A stretch of 27,740 nt of DNA from a virus. Positions within the stretch are counted from its first letter, which is position 1. Every line of letters begins with the position of its first letter. The translations under genes and the position numbers were made by a program. The stretch covers positions 1 to 27,740 of the IMG/VR virus record IMGVR_UViG_3300011113_000591; one strand, given 5' to 3'. The notes below the pieces were generated by a model, which was not told where the DNA came from, ran no database searches, and saw only the letters and a program-made list of their open reading frames with translations. Of the stretch, positions 8,164 through 16,129 are shown piece after piece.

Positions 8164-8194
8164 TTTGGAAATTAAAATAAAGTTTTGTATATTG
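8164..8194 (+). promoter_or_regulatory. Bacteroidota-type promoter candidate
   Basis: TTTG at 8164-8167 and TATATTG at 8188-8194 are separated by 20 bases, close to the Bacteroidota housekeeping pattern (TTTG at -33, TAnnTTTG at -7, with one T missing in the second box). The ATG follows at 8211. This unit lacks the ATATTTATAA motif, so it may be read by host-type RNA polymerase. Confidence 0.4.
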
Positions 8195-8210
8195 TAAAAA
8201 ATAAAAATTT

Positions 8211-8459
8211 ATGGAGAAACTAACACAACAAGAACTTGAAAAACTTCAAGAACTACAACAAAGAGGTCAAATCCTAATCAATGAATTAGGTCAAATTGAA
8301 ATTGCTAAATTTGCACTTCAAAGCCGAAGAGAAAATGCAGAACAACTTTTAACTCAATTGCAAAACGACGAACAAGTTTACACTAGAGAGTTAACTGATA
8401 AATACGGAAAAGTTTCTGTAGACCCACAAACCGGAGAAATTTCTAGAATAGAAAATTAA
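8211..8459 (+). CDS. Small coiled-coil protein, prefoldin-like shape
   Basis: The 82-residue protein is almost entirely two long helices: TQQELEKLQELQQRGQILIN to about residue 30, then a second helix through ENAEQLLTQLQNDEQVYTREL. It ends DKYGKVSVDPQTGEISRIEN. A helix-turn-helix coil with a short C-terminal tail recalls prefoldin-beta-like or small chaperone-like phage proteins, and the YGKxSxDxxTGEI tail recurs in hypothetical proteins of marine myophages from memory. No catalytic motif is present. It may be an assembly chaperone, but the sequence shows only the coiled coil. It begins the stretch leading into the glycan island, 16 bases before the propeller gene, and has the host-type promoter candidate upstream. 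Confidence 0.68.
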   Translation: MEKLTQQELEKLQELQQRGQILINELGQIEIAKFALQSRRENAEQLLTQLQNDEQVYTRELTDKYGKVSVDPQTGEISRIEN

Positions 8460-8475
8460 ACTATTCTAAAAAGTT

Positions 8476-9465
8476 ATGATTGATAATTTTGTTAAAATAG
8501 TTTTAGAAAACGGGGGAGCTATAACTCCTTTACTTATACCTTCGGAAAATACGAACGGGACAGGTTTATGTAACCCTTCAATTTATATTGACATTGACCC
8601 ACTTTGTTCATGTAATGATAAAATTTTAGTTAATTTACGTCACATCCAATATACTCTATACCACTCAGAATTAAATAGGTTTGAACATCAATATGGTCCT
8701 TTAGTATATTTACACCCAGAAAATGATTTAACTCTTACAACAACTAATTATCTTTGTGAATTAGATCCTACAACTTTAGAAATTCAATCATATACTAAAG
8801 TAGATACCTCTAAATTAGATATCCCCCCAGTATGGGAATTTATAGGACTAGAAGATGTCCGATTAGTCAGATGGGACGGAAAACTTTATATGTGTGGGGT
8901 TAGAAGAGACACAAAACCTAATGGTGAAGGTAGAATGGAACTATCCGAGATAGTAGATGGTAAAGAAATATTTCGATTTAGAATTGAACCTCCTATAGAT
9001 CCAAATTCGTATTGTGAAAAAAATTGGATGCCTATCTTAGATATGCCCTACCATTTTGTAAAATGGACAAATCCAACTGAAGTAGTAAAAGTTTATCCTG
9101 AAGAAGGACGTTCTGAACAAGTGCATTTAGGTCAATATTGCAACATGCCTGCGGATTTAAGAGGAGGATCTCAAGTTATCCCATTTGGGGAAGGGTATTT
9201 AACTCTTAATCATGAAACATATTTATATAATTCTGAACAAGGGCGTAAAGACGGCACTTATAAACACCGATTTACATACTGGGATAAAAATTGGAATATT
9301 CTTAAATTTTCTGATAATTTTTCTTTTTTAGATGCTAAGATAGAATTTGCATGTGGGTTAGCAAAATACAAAGAAAATTACTTAATTACATTTGGATTTC
9401 AAGACAATGCCTCATATCTTCTTAAAATACCTGCTAAATTTTTAGAAAATTTTATTCATGGATAA
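8476..9465 (+). CDS. GH130-like five-bladed beta-propeller protein
   Basis: The 329-residue protein has hallmarks of the GH43/GH32/GH130-type propeller superfamily. These are GLCNPSI at about residues 30-36, VNLRHIQYTLY at 52-62, GLEDVRL at 124-130 (an E-D-x-R-L motif as in GH130), GKLYMCGVRR at 135-144, EKNWMPI at 181-187, a HFVKW segment near 193-197, RGGSQVI at 229-235 and FACGLA at 291-296. GH130 enzymes cleave or phosphorolyse mannosides, but related non-catalytic propellers also accompany glycosyltransferases. I cannot assign the substrate or confirm catalytic acids. There is no signal peptide, so it acts in the cytoplasm unless virion-borne. Its last 8 bases overlap the start of the TPR-like gene, implying coupled translation and a shared role in glycan handling. 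Confidence 0.68.
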   Translation: MIDNFVKIVLENGGAITPLLIPSENTNGTGLCNPSIYIDIDPLCSCNDKILVNLRHIQYTLYHSELNRFEHQYGPLVYLHPENDLTLTTTNYLCELDPTTLEIQSYTKVDTSKLDIPPVWEFIGLEDVRLVRWDGKLYMCGVRRDTKPNGEGRMELSEIVDGKEIFRFRIEPPIDPNSYCEKNWMPILDMPYHFVKWTNPTEVVKVYPEEGRSEQVHLGQYCNMPADLRGGSQVIPFGEGYLTLNHETYLYNSEQGRKDGTYKHRFTYWDKNWNILKFSDNFSFLDAKIEFACGLAKYKENYLITFGFQDNASYLLKIPAKFLENFIHG

Positions 9466-10018
9466 ACAGTTAATTAATTATATAAGCGATACAACTAACC
9501 CTGAATTTAATTATGAATTAGGATTAGCATACAAAAATTTAGGTCATACCTCTTCTGCTATATCCTATTTACTTAGAGCAGCTGAAAGATCTGAAGATTT
9601 AAATTTATCTTATGAATGTTTACTTCTTATAGCTGATTGTTTTACTCAACAAAAAAATAGAGATTTTACAGTAAAAGGATTGTATTTACACGCTATTACA
9701 GTTTTACCTAAAAGGCCCGAAGCATATTATTTATTAAGTAAATTATACGAAACAAGAACAGAATATTCTGAATGTTACACAATATCCGAAATAGGTCTAA
9801 ATATCTCCGATTTTGATCTACCCCCACTCAGAACTTACTTTGGGTATACTGGAAAATATGACTTAATATTTCAAAAAGCCTTTGCTTCTTGGTGGTGGGG
9901 GAAAGGTACTGAAAGTAGAAAATTATTTAAAGAATTAGCTTTTGAGTATTGGGGTGTATTAGATGAAAATTTAAAAAGTTCTGTTGAAAATAATTTAATG
10001 AGATTAGAAAATAAATAA
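9458..10018 (+). CDS. TPR-like helical repeat protein
   Basis: The 186-residue protein is all-helical, with tetratricopeptide spacing: FNYELGLAYKNLGHTSSAIS then YLLRAAERS at about 17-45, a second hairpin through CLLLIADCFTQQ, and a third at RPEAYYLLSKLYETRTEYSE around 88-107. These TPR-type A-G-Y and A-x-x-x-L positions are imperfect but regular. TPR proteins next to glycosyltransferases usually organise the enzyme or its acceptor; a catalytic activity is not indicated. The region after residue 120 has Trp-rich ASWWWGKGTESRKLFKELAF, like a last repeat. The ATG lies inside the stop of the propeller gene (ATGGATAA), so these two are translationally coupled. The large glycosyltransferase gene begins 27 bases after its stop. 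Confidence 0.65.
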   Translation: MDKQLINYISDTTNPEFNYELGLAYKNLGHTSSAISYLLRAAERSEDLNLSYECLLLIADCFTQQKNRDFTVKGLYLHAITVLPKRPEAYYLLSKLYETRTEYSECYTISEIGLNISDFDLPPLRTYFGYTGKYDLIFQKAFASWWWGKGTESRKLFKELAFEYWGVLDENLKSSVENNLMRLENK

Positions 10019-10045
10019 TAATGGTTTAACTGTAATTGAAAAAAT

Positions 10046-13000
10046 ATGAAAAAAATAGTAGATTTTTTTCCTTATTTCGATCCCACCGGAAAGGAAATTC
10101 TTGAATTAAGAATTAATATGTTAAAAGATTATGTTGATGAATTTATAATCTGTGAGTCTAATAAAACCCAAAGTGGTATTCCTATTGAATACAATCTAAG
10201 AAAGAGAATTAAAGAATTAAATTTACCCGAAGAAAAAATAAAGATTATAGATTTAAATATACCTGAAGATTCTGATTTAATAATTGAAGAAATTGATATA
10301 TATAATTGTGCAGAAGATTGGAATATTGAATCTAGTTTAAATAAAAATAATTTAAATTCATTGCGGGGAAGAGTAAGAGAAAGAATGCAAAAAGACTCTC
10401 TTTTACTTGTTTTAGACGATTATGATGATGACACAGTATTTATTCACAGTGACTCAGATGAGATTATAAAACCTAAAGCTATTGAATGGGTTTCTTCTAT
10501 GTGTAAACAATATCAAGAGACTATTATAAAAATTCCATTAGTACATCTTGAAGGAAGAGCAGATCTTAGAGTCTATTTTGAAAATGAAAATATTCCTAGG
10601 CCTTGGGCCGGGGGTATGTTTTTTGCTACAAAATCACAACTAAAAATATCAACACCCACCCAAATTAGATCTTGTGTTTTTAATAAATTTCCTATAGATC
10701 ATTTAACACAAGATGGAAATATGATACAAGATTTAGGTTGGCATTTTAGTTGGATGGGAAATGGGGAAAAAAGAATAGAAAAATCTAAATCTTTTTGTCA
10801 TTATGATGATATATCTAAATCTTTAATTGGTAATAAACATAATTCCGAAGAATTCCAAAATAGACTACTAGAAAACACCCCCGAAGAAGGAAAAATACCC
10901 CCTTCAGGAATTAAAAACACTATTTTAAAAAAATACCCAATAGAAAATCTTCCAAAAGAAATCTTTGAACTGCCTAGAGTTAAAAATTTTTTACTTCCTA
11001 ATTTAACTGAATTTGATTGGGGTCCCTTTAATAATGAAAAAAATAAACCTCACAGAGGTTTTATTGAAAATGAAATTGAATATAGTATGAATAAAGGGAT
11101 ATCATTAATATGCGCTTGTAAAAATAGACTTAATGCTTTAAAGATATCATTAGCCTCTTGGCTTGAAAATAAAAACATTCAAGAAATTATAATAGTAGAC
11201 TGGTCATCAGACTTACCTATACAGGATAATATAACTCTTGATTCTAGAATAAAGGTAATTAGAGTAGAAGACCAAATATATTTTAATCAACCCCAACCCT
11301 TAAATTTAGCATTAAAGCTTTGTGCATACGACACAGTTATAAAAGTAGATTGTGATTATATATTTAATACATACGAAGGATTTAATTTTTTTGAAAAGTA
11401 TAATATAGACGATTACTGTTTTGTTTGCGGCGAGACAGATGAACCTAGCTCCCCTGCTGATCCTTGCTTTAGGTACTTGAGGGGCCTACTTTACATAAAA
11501 AAGAAATTTTTAGAAGAAGTAGGAGGGTGGAATGAGAATTTTAGAGAGTATTATGGGGGGGAAGATAGCGAAATTGAACTAAGGCTAACCAACTATGGAC
11601 TAGAAAAGAAAAAAATTAAATTAGATTATACTATAATCCATATCCCTCACTTATCAAAAGAGCGAATTACTAATTTTGAAGGGCATAATCTTCCAGAACC
11701 TAAAGAAAAATTAAGAACTATGTTAATTGATAACTGTTTAGCATATAATCCTATGTCAAATATACCTCTTAATGAGACTGAATGGAGCTGGGAAACCAAT
11801 ATAAAATCTTTATCTGAATTATCATCTGTTTATAATATTATAAAAAACCAAATCACGACATATTATATATCTCCATTAACAAAATGGAACATTATTCAAA
11901 ATAGTCTCCAATTATTTACAGCCCAAATAGTAATAAATAAATTAGAAGGATTTCCTACAATATATTGTGCTAGTCTTGAAGAAAGTATAGATAGAAGAGA
12001 AAAACTAAATATACAATTTGCAGAATATGGGTTAAAACCTAAATATTTACTTTCAAAAAGATACCATGAATGTGATGATATTATAGTAGGAACCTCTTTT
12101 TTTTTGGTTGATGATAAAATAAAAGGATGCGCTGTATCCCATTTAAAAATGATAAAAGAGTGGTATGATGCAACTAATGAAGAATATGGATTTTTCTGTG
12201 AAGATGATTTATCTTTAGAAACAGTTAAATACTGGAATTTTACTTTTCAAGAATTTATAAATCAATTGCCCACAGATTGGGAAGCTGTGCAAATGTGCAT
12301 TATTAGAGACACATTTGATGAAATCAAACTAAGAAAAAGACAATTAGATGATTGGGCGGCTACGGCTTATGTTATTAAAAGAGAATATGCAAAGAAAATT
12401 ATTGATTACTATATAATCCAATCCAAAAATGCTACAGAAAGCACATCTTCTCAACAAGAATCTATAGCATATAAATTAGAAGTCAATAGATGGCCCCAAG
12501 TACAACCTCTTGTAGAACACATAATTTTACTTAATACTGGGGTAGTATACTGTTTTCCCTTATTTATAGAAAATATTAATAATCCTACTACTTCTAGTGA
12601 ATCCCAGGCTCCTAATCATATTACTTCTGCTAATTTTATTAAAAATTGGTGGGAAAACCAATATATAATGTCATCTAACAATGTAATACCTAAAGAAATA
12701 TCTTTAAATATTGATCAAAATTTTGAACAATTCCCCAAAAAATTAATGGAACATTTTTACCATAGTATTGGGGAAAACTGGTTTGATTATCAAGATCTTT
12801 ATTCTCAAATGGTAAATTACTTCCCTGATAAAGCACATTTTATAGAAGTAGGATCTTGGAAAGGACGAAGTGCAGCTTATATGGCTGTAGAAATAATTAA
12901 TTCTCAAAAACACATAAAATTTGATTGTATAGACACTTGGGAAGGCTCCGAAGAACATATTACCCCAGAAAGCTCAGCTTTCAATCCGGAATTATTAGAA

Positions 13001-13336
13001 GATAAAAATTGGTTATATAAATTATTTTTAACCAATATAACCCCAGTAAATCATACTATTAATCCTATTAGAGCAACATCTTTAGAAGCATCTAAATTAT
13101 ATCCTAATAGATCCTTAGATTTTGTTTTTATTGATGCCTCTCATGATTATGAAAATGTAAAAGCTGATATAGAAGCTTGGTATCCCAAAGTTAAAATAGG
13201 GGGATATATTGGGGGACACGATTATCCATTTTGGGATGGTGTCAAAAAAGCTGTAGATGAATTTTTACAGCAAGATTTTATTAAAAAAGAAAATATTACT
13301 ATAAATAATATTAGTACTTGGCTCTATAAAAAATAA
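10046..13336 (+). CDS. Four-domain GT17-GT2-GT25-methyltransferase fusion
   Basis: This 1096-residue protein appears to carry four enzyme modules. (1) Residues 1-255 resemble GT17: KIVDFFPYFDPTGKEILELR, then YVDEFIICESNKTQSG, and the metal-binding-type FIHSDSDEI at 132-140. (2) 351-560 is GT2-like: GISLICACKNRLNALKISL, a DCD at 435-437, and GGWNENF-x-EYYGGEDSE at 493-509, as in galactosyltransferase-type C-termini. (3) 637-800 is GT25-like: IYCASLEESIDRREKL, GCAVSHLKMI at 694-703 and EDD at 719-721. (4) 905-1096 is a class I SAM methyltransferase of the Methyltransf_24 kind: FIEVGSWKGRS at 932-942 and FIDASHDYENV at 1028-1038. No signal peptide or membrane segment is visible, so it acts in the cytosol. 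The substrate is unknown; the domain calls are from motifs. A T9 run lies at 12097-12105. It sits between tail-completion and sheath genes, a site for an accessory insertion. Confidence 0.82.
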   Translation: MKKIVDFFPYFDPTGKEILELRINMLKDYVDEFIICESNKTQSGIPIEYNLRKRIKELNLPEEKIKIIDLNIPEDSDLIIEEIDIYNCAEDWNIESSLNKNNLNSLRGRVRERMQKDSLLLVLDDYDDDTVFIHSDSDEIIKPKAIEWVSSMCKQYQETIIKIPLVHLEGRADLRVYFENENIPRPWAGGMFFATKSQLKISTPTQIRSCVFNKFPIDHLTQDGNMIQDLGWHFSWMGNGEKRIEKSKSFCHYDDISKSLIGNKHNSEEFQNRLLENTPEEGKIPPSGIKNTILKKYPIENLPKEIFELPRVKNFLLPNLTEFDWGPFNNEKNKPHRGFIENEIEYSMNKGISLICACKNRLNALKISLASWLENKNIQEIIIVDWSSDLPIQDNITLDSRIKVIRVEDQIYFNQPQPLNLALKLCAYDTVIKVDCDYIFNTYEGFNFFEKYNIDDYCFVCGETDEPSSPADPCFRYLRGLLYIKKKFLEEVGGWNENFREYYGGEDSEIELRLTNYGLEKKKIKLDYTIIHIPHLSKERITNFEGHNLPEPKEKLRTMLIDNCLAYNPMSNIPLNETEWSWETNIKSLSELSSVYNIIKNQITTYYISPLTKWNIIQNSLQLFTAQIVINKLEGFPTIYCASLEESIDRREKLNIQFAEYGLKPKYLLSKRYHECDDIIVGTSFFLVDDKIKGCAVSHLKMIKEWYDATNEEYGFFCEDDLSLETVKYWNFTFQEFINQLPTDWEAVQMCIIRDTFDEIKLRKRQLDDWAATAYVIKREYAKKIIDYYIIQSKNATESTSSQQESIAYKLEVNRWPQVQPLVEHIILLNTGVVYCFPLFIENINNPTTSSESQAPNHITSANFIKNWWENQYIMSSNNVIPKEISLNIDQNFEQFPKKLMEHFYHSIGENWFDYQDLYSQMVNYFPDKAHFIEVGSWKGRSAAYMAVEIINSQKHIKFDCIDTWEGSEEHITPESSAFNPELLEDKNWLYKLFLTNITPVNHTINPIRATSLEASKLYPNRSLDFVFIDASHDYENVKADIEAWYPKVKIGGYIGGHDYPFWDGVKKAVDEFLQQDFIKKENITINNISTWLYKK

Positions 13337-13363
13337 ATTTTATTATTTTTTTACTTATCCTAT

Positions 13364-13395
13364 ATGTTCTTTTTTGATAAAGAAACATAGTTTTT
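13364..13395 (+). terminator. Possible weak terminator after the glycosyltransferase gene
   Basis: An AT-rich hairpin, atgttcttt pairing with aaagaaacat with one bulged A, is followed by T5 at 13391-13395. The stem is weak, so it may be partial or absent in effect. Confidence 0.35.
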
Positions 13396-13408
13396 AGAAT
13401 TTTCTGTC

Positions 13409-13418
13409 ATATGTATTA
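13409..13418 (+). promoter_or_regulatory. Degenerate ATATTTATAA-type motif before the sheath gene
   Basis: ATATGTATTA matches 8 of 10 bases of the motif, sits 21 bases before the ATG at 13440, is preceded by TGTC and followed by an A/C-rich leader like the copy at 4088. It is the best promoter candidate for the sheath gene. Confidence 0.35.
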
Positions 13419-13439
13419 TCAACAAAACCCGATAAAAAC

Positions 13440-15146
13440 ATGGCAGAAACTTTAATATCTCCCGGCGTACTTGCAAGAGAAAACGATTCATCATTTGTAA
13501 CCCAACAACCCGTAACTGTTGGAGCAGCTATTATAGGACCCACAGTTAAGGGACCAGTTGAAATTCCCACTGTAGTAACTACATACTCTGATTATGTAAA
13601 TAAATTTGGTACTACATTTTTAAGTGGTGGTCAAGAATATAGCTATTTAACATCTATTTCGGCTTATAATTACTTCCAAAATGGAGGTACTTCATTATTA
13701 GTAGCTAGAGTAGCTTCAGGATCATTTGCTCCTGCTTCTGCTTCAATTTTAGCTAGCGGCAGTACTGTAGCCTTTACTTTAAAAACCATTTCTGAGGGCA
13801 CTATAATGAACAATACGGGTGCTACAGGATCTAATGGTACTTTAGTAAGTGGTTCAGCTGATAATGTAAGATGGCAAATTACAAACCGCGATACAGGATC
13901 AGGAACATTTAGTTTATTAATTAGACAAGGTAACGACACTACTACAGAACCTGTAGTATTAGAAACTTGGACTAACCTTTCATTAGACCCAACTCAACCT
14001 AATTACATATCTAGAGTAATTGGTGATAGCTACCAAGACTATAATTCAACTGAAAACTATATTCAAGTAAATGGTACTTTCCCTAACCAATCAAGATATG
14101 TTTATGTAAGTGCTGTTAATAGCCCAACTCCTTACTATTTTGATAATAACGGAACCCCTCAAAACCAATATACAAGCTCCATTCCAGTAAACGCTAGTGG
14201 AACTTTTGGTGGAGCTACGGGTGATTTATTTTATGGTGGTGGTGCTAAATTTTATAACAATATATCGGGTTCTACTACTAATATTCAAGGTATTAGAGCA
14301 GCAGACTACAATAACATGATTTCTTTAATGGCTAATCAAGACGATTATAGATTTAATGTTATTACAATCCCAGGTTTAACTATAACTGATAATTCTACTC
14401 AAGTAACTACTTTAGCTAATACTGTTCAATCACGTGGTGATGCTATTTTAGTAACAGATACTTATTATTTTGGTGCTCAGTTATCACAAACTATAACTGC
14501 TGCCTCTAGTATTAATAATTCATATGCTGCAACTTATTGGCCTTGGTTACAAACAATAGACCCAGGAACAGGGCAATTAGTTTGGGTACCTGCTTCTACA
14601 ATGATTCCAGGTGTGTATGCATTTAACGATAGTGTATCTGAGCCTTGGTTCGCACCTGCTGGTATTAACAGAGGTGGTTTAAATACAGTAGTTAGAGCAG
14701 AAAGAAAATTATCTCAAACAAATCGTAATGATCTTTATGTAGGTAATGTTAACCCAATTGCTACGTTCCCGGGAACAGGTGTTGTAGTATACGGACAAAA
14801 AACATTACAGAAAAAAGCATCTGCACTTGATCGTGTAAATGTTCGTAGATTATTAATTGCTCTTAAGTCTTATATTACTCAAGTAGCAAATAACTTAGTA
14901 TTTGAACAAAACACAATTGCAACAAGAAATCAATTCTTGAGTCAAGTTAATCCATATCTCGAATCAGTACAACAACGTCAAGGTTTGTATGCATTTAGAG
15001 TAATTATGGATGATTCAAATAATACACCTGATGTAATCGATAGAAATCAGATGGTAGGTCAAATTTATCTACAACCAACCAAAACTGCTGAATTTATTTA
15101 CCTCGATTTCAATATTACTCCAACAGGTGCTACATTCCCTGCGTAA
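13440..15146 (+). CDS. Tail sheath protein, gp18-like
   Basis: The 568-residue product begins MAETLISPGVLARENDSS, then VGAAIIGPTVKGPVEIPTVV, the typical opening of contractile sheath proteins (SPGV-x-x-x-E, GP-x-x-GP-x-x-P). ISAYNYFQNGGTSLLVARV at about 71-89 is the family's a-Y-F-x-NGG-x-x-L-x-v-v-R element. The C-terminus (ALDRVNVRRLLIALKSYIT, then LVFEQNT and FRVIMDDSNNTPDVIDRN) is the conserved sheath handshake domain. The sheath polymerises around the tube and contracts on infection. T4 gp18 has 659 residues, so some variable middle domain is reduced. No Shine-Dalgarno precedes the start; the codon context is AAAAACATGG. The tube gene follows 39 bases later. Confidence 0.94.
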   Translation: MAETLISPGVLARENDSSFVTQQPVTVGAAIIGPTVKGPVEIPTVVTTYSDYVNKFGTTFLSGGQEYSYLTSISAYNYFQNGGTSLLVARVASGSFAPASASILASGSTVAFTLKTISEGTIMNNTGATGSNGTLVSGSADNVRWQITNRDTGSGTFSLLIRQGNDTTTEPVVLETWTNLSLDPTQPNYISRVIGDSYQDYNSTENYIQVNGTFPNQSRYVYVSAVNSPTPYYFDNNGTPQNQYTSSIPVNASGTFGGATGDLFYGGGAKFYNNISGSTTNIQGIRAADYNNMISLMANQDDYRFNVITIPGLTITDNSTQVTTLANTVQSRGDAILVTDTYYFGAQLSQTITAASSINNSYAATYWPWLQTIDPGTGQLVWVPASTMIPGVYAFNDSVSEPWFAPAGINRGGLNTVVRAERKLSQTNRNDLYVGNVNPIATFPGTGVVVYGQKTLQKKASALDRVNVRRLLIALKSYITQVANNLVFEQNTIATRNQFLSQVNPYLESVQQRQGLYAFRVIMDDSNNTPDVIDRNQMVGQIYLQPTKTAEFIYLDFNITPTGATFPA

Positions 15147-15161
15147 ATTTTTAAAAACGGA

Positions 15162-15171
15162 ATATTTATAA
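15162..15171 (+). promoter_or_regulatory. ATATTTATAA motif, candidate late promoter
   Basis: An exact copy, 14 bases before the tube gene ATG at 15186. It shares ATATTTATAATAAAA with the copy at 19478. The tube gene thus may have its own promoter in addition to read-through from the sheath gene. Confidence 0.6.
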
Positions 15172-15185
15172 TAAAATAAAACAAC

Positions 15186-15674
15186 ATGGCAATATTAGAT
15201 CCAAACGAAATATTTTTTACCGCCTTTGAACCCAAACAGGCTAACCGATTTATCATGTATATTGATGGTATTCCGGCTTATGAAGTTAAAGGAGTAGGTC
15301 AAATAACTGTTCAACAAGGTACAGTCCGTTTAAACCATATTAATATACAACGTTATGTTAAAGGGATTACTACATGGCAGCCCATTCAATTTACATTATT
15401 CGATCCTATTACCCCATCAGGCGCACAAGCAGTAATGGAATGGGTACGTTTACATCACGAATCTGTGACAGGTAGAGATGGATATTCTGATTTCTACAAG
15501 AAAGATTTAACATTTGATATATTAGGCCCTGTAGGTGATATAGTATCTGAATGGATTATTAAAGGTGCGTTTATTACTGAAGCTAATTTTGGTGAATACA
15601 GTTATGATACTGAAAACCAAGCTGTAAATATCCAAATGACTGTTCAACCTGATTACTGTGTATTGAACTTCTAA
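15186..15674 (+). CDS. Tail tube protein, gp19-like
   Basis: At 162 residues it is almost the same size as T4 gp19 (163). The sequence runs KQANRFIMYIDGIPAYEVKG near the start, a block with VRLNHINIQRYVKGITTWQP at about 47-66, then QFTLFDPITPSGAQAVMEWV and LHHESVTGRDGYSDFYKKDL. It ends with a beta-rich C-terminus finishing in VQPDYCVLNF. This matches the tail-tube fold of T4-like phages, whose stacked hexamers form the DNA channel inside the sheath. Its own promoter motif and the terminator after it imply high, separate expression, as expected for a tube protein needed in large amounts. Confidence 0.93.
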   Translation: MAILDPNEIFFTAFEPKQANRFIMYIDGIPAYEVKGVGQITVQQGTVRLNHINIQRYVKGITTWQPIQFTLFDPITPSGAQAVMEWVRLHHESVTGRDGYSDFYKKDLTFDILGPVGDIVSEWIIKGAFITEANFGEYSYDTENQAVNIQMTVQPDYCVLNF

Positions 15675-15694
15675 AAAAAGCTTACATATTTTTC

Positions 15695-15727
15695 AAGAAG
15701 AGCTTGGCAACCCCAAGCTCTTTTTTT
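15695..15727 (+). terminator. Intrinsic terminator after the tube gene
   Basis: gagcttgg (15700-15707) pairs with ccaagctc (15713-15720) around a 5-base loop, with A-U pairs extending the base, and T7 follows at 15721-15727. It closes the sheath-tube unit. Confidence 0.88.
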
Positions 15728-15788
15728 ATATTATACATGTATTATAGGGAAAGTTCTTTAATATGTTCAATAATTTAAATTAAAAAAT

Positions 15789-16064
15789 ATGGCAACATTT
15801 TATTTTGTATTAGGTATGGTTGTAGTCTTGGTAATAGCCGAGGTTATAGCTGCATTTATTGTAATTAAAGCAATAAATTCATTAAAAGAACAAGCAAGAG
15901 ATTGCGACACTCAATTTACTAACATTTATCGTAGAATGGATGATGTACACCGAGACACAGATCAACAATTCCAAGAGGTTTATCGACAACTCGATTCTCG
16001 ATTAGATAAACTAGAAGCTAGATTAAAAGGAACTCAAGGTTCAAAACAAGTTATAAAAGGATAA
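15789..16064 (+). CDS. Membrane-anchored coiled-coil protein
   Basis: The 91-residue protein has one hydrophobic segment at residues 4-28 (FYFVLGMVVVLVIAEVIAAF onward), followed directly by Lys and a charged helix (KEQARDCDTQFTNIYRRMDD, then QQFQEVYRQLDSRLDKLEAR) likely to form a coiled coil. The tail is basic (KGTQGSKQVIKG). No lipobox is seen. An N-terminal anchor with a short N-terminal side and a long coiled C-terminal domain could place it in the inner membrane, as a holin-associated or superinfection-type protein or simply as a virion-assembly factor. None of these is shown by sequence. It lies between the tube terminator and the gp26-like gene. Confidence 0.68.
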   Translation: MATFYFVLGMVVVLVIAEVIAAFIVIKAINSLKEQARDCDTQFTNIYRRMDDVHRDTDQQFQEVYRQLDSRLDKLEARLKGTQGSKQVIKG

Positions 16065-16093
16065 AGAATCCAATTAAAGAACTTTCCCCTATA

Positions 16094-16103
16094 ATATTTA
16101 TAA
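16094..16103 (+). promoter_or_regulatory. ATATTTATAA motif, candidate late promoter
   Basis: An exact copy 26 bases before the ATG at 16130, sharing 15 bases (ATATTTATAATCACA) with the copy at 2371. It would drive the gp26-like gene and the overlapping ORF. Confidence 0.6.
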
Positions 16104-16129
16104 TCACACAAGTTATTTAAATAAAAATT

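Noticed and set aside
15753-15788. ATATGTTCAA before the membrane coiled-coil gene, shared in part with the phoH upstream region (ATGTTCAA)
   Set aside because: Two partial matches in AT-rich gaps are not enough to define a second promoter class.
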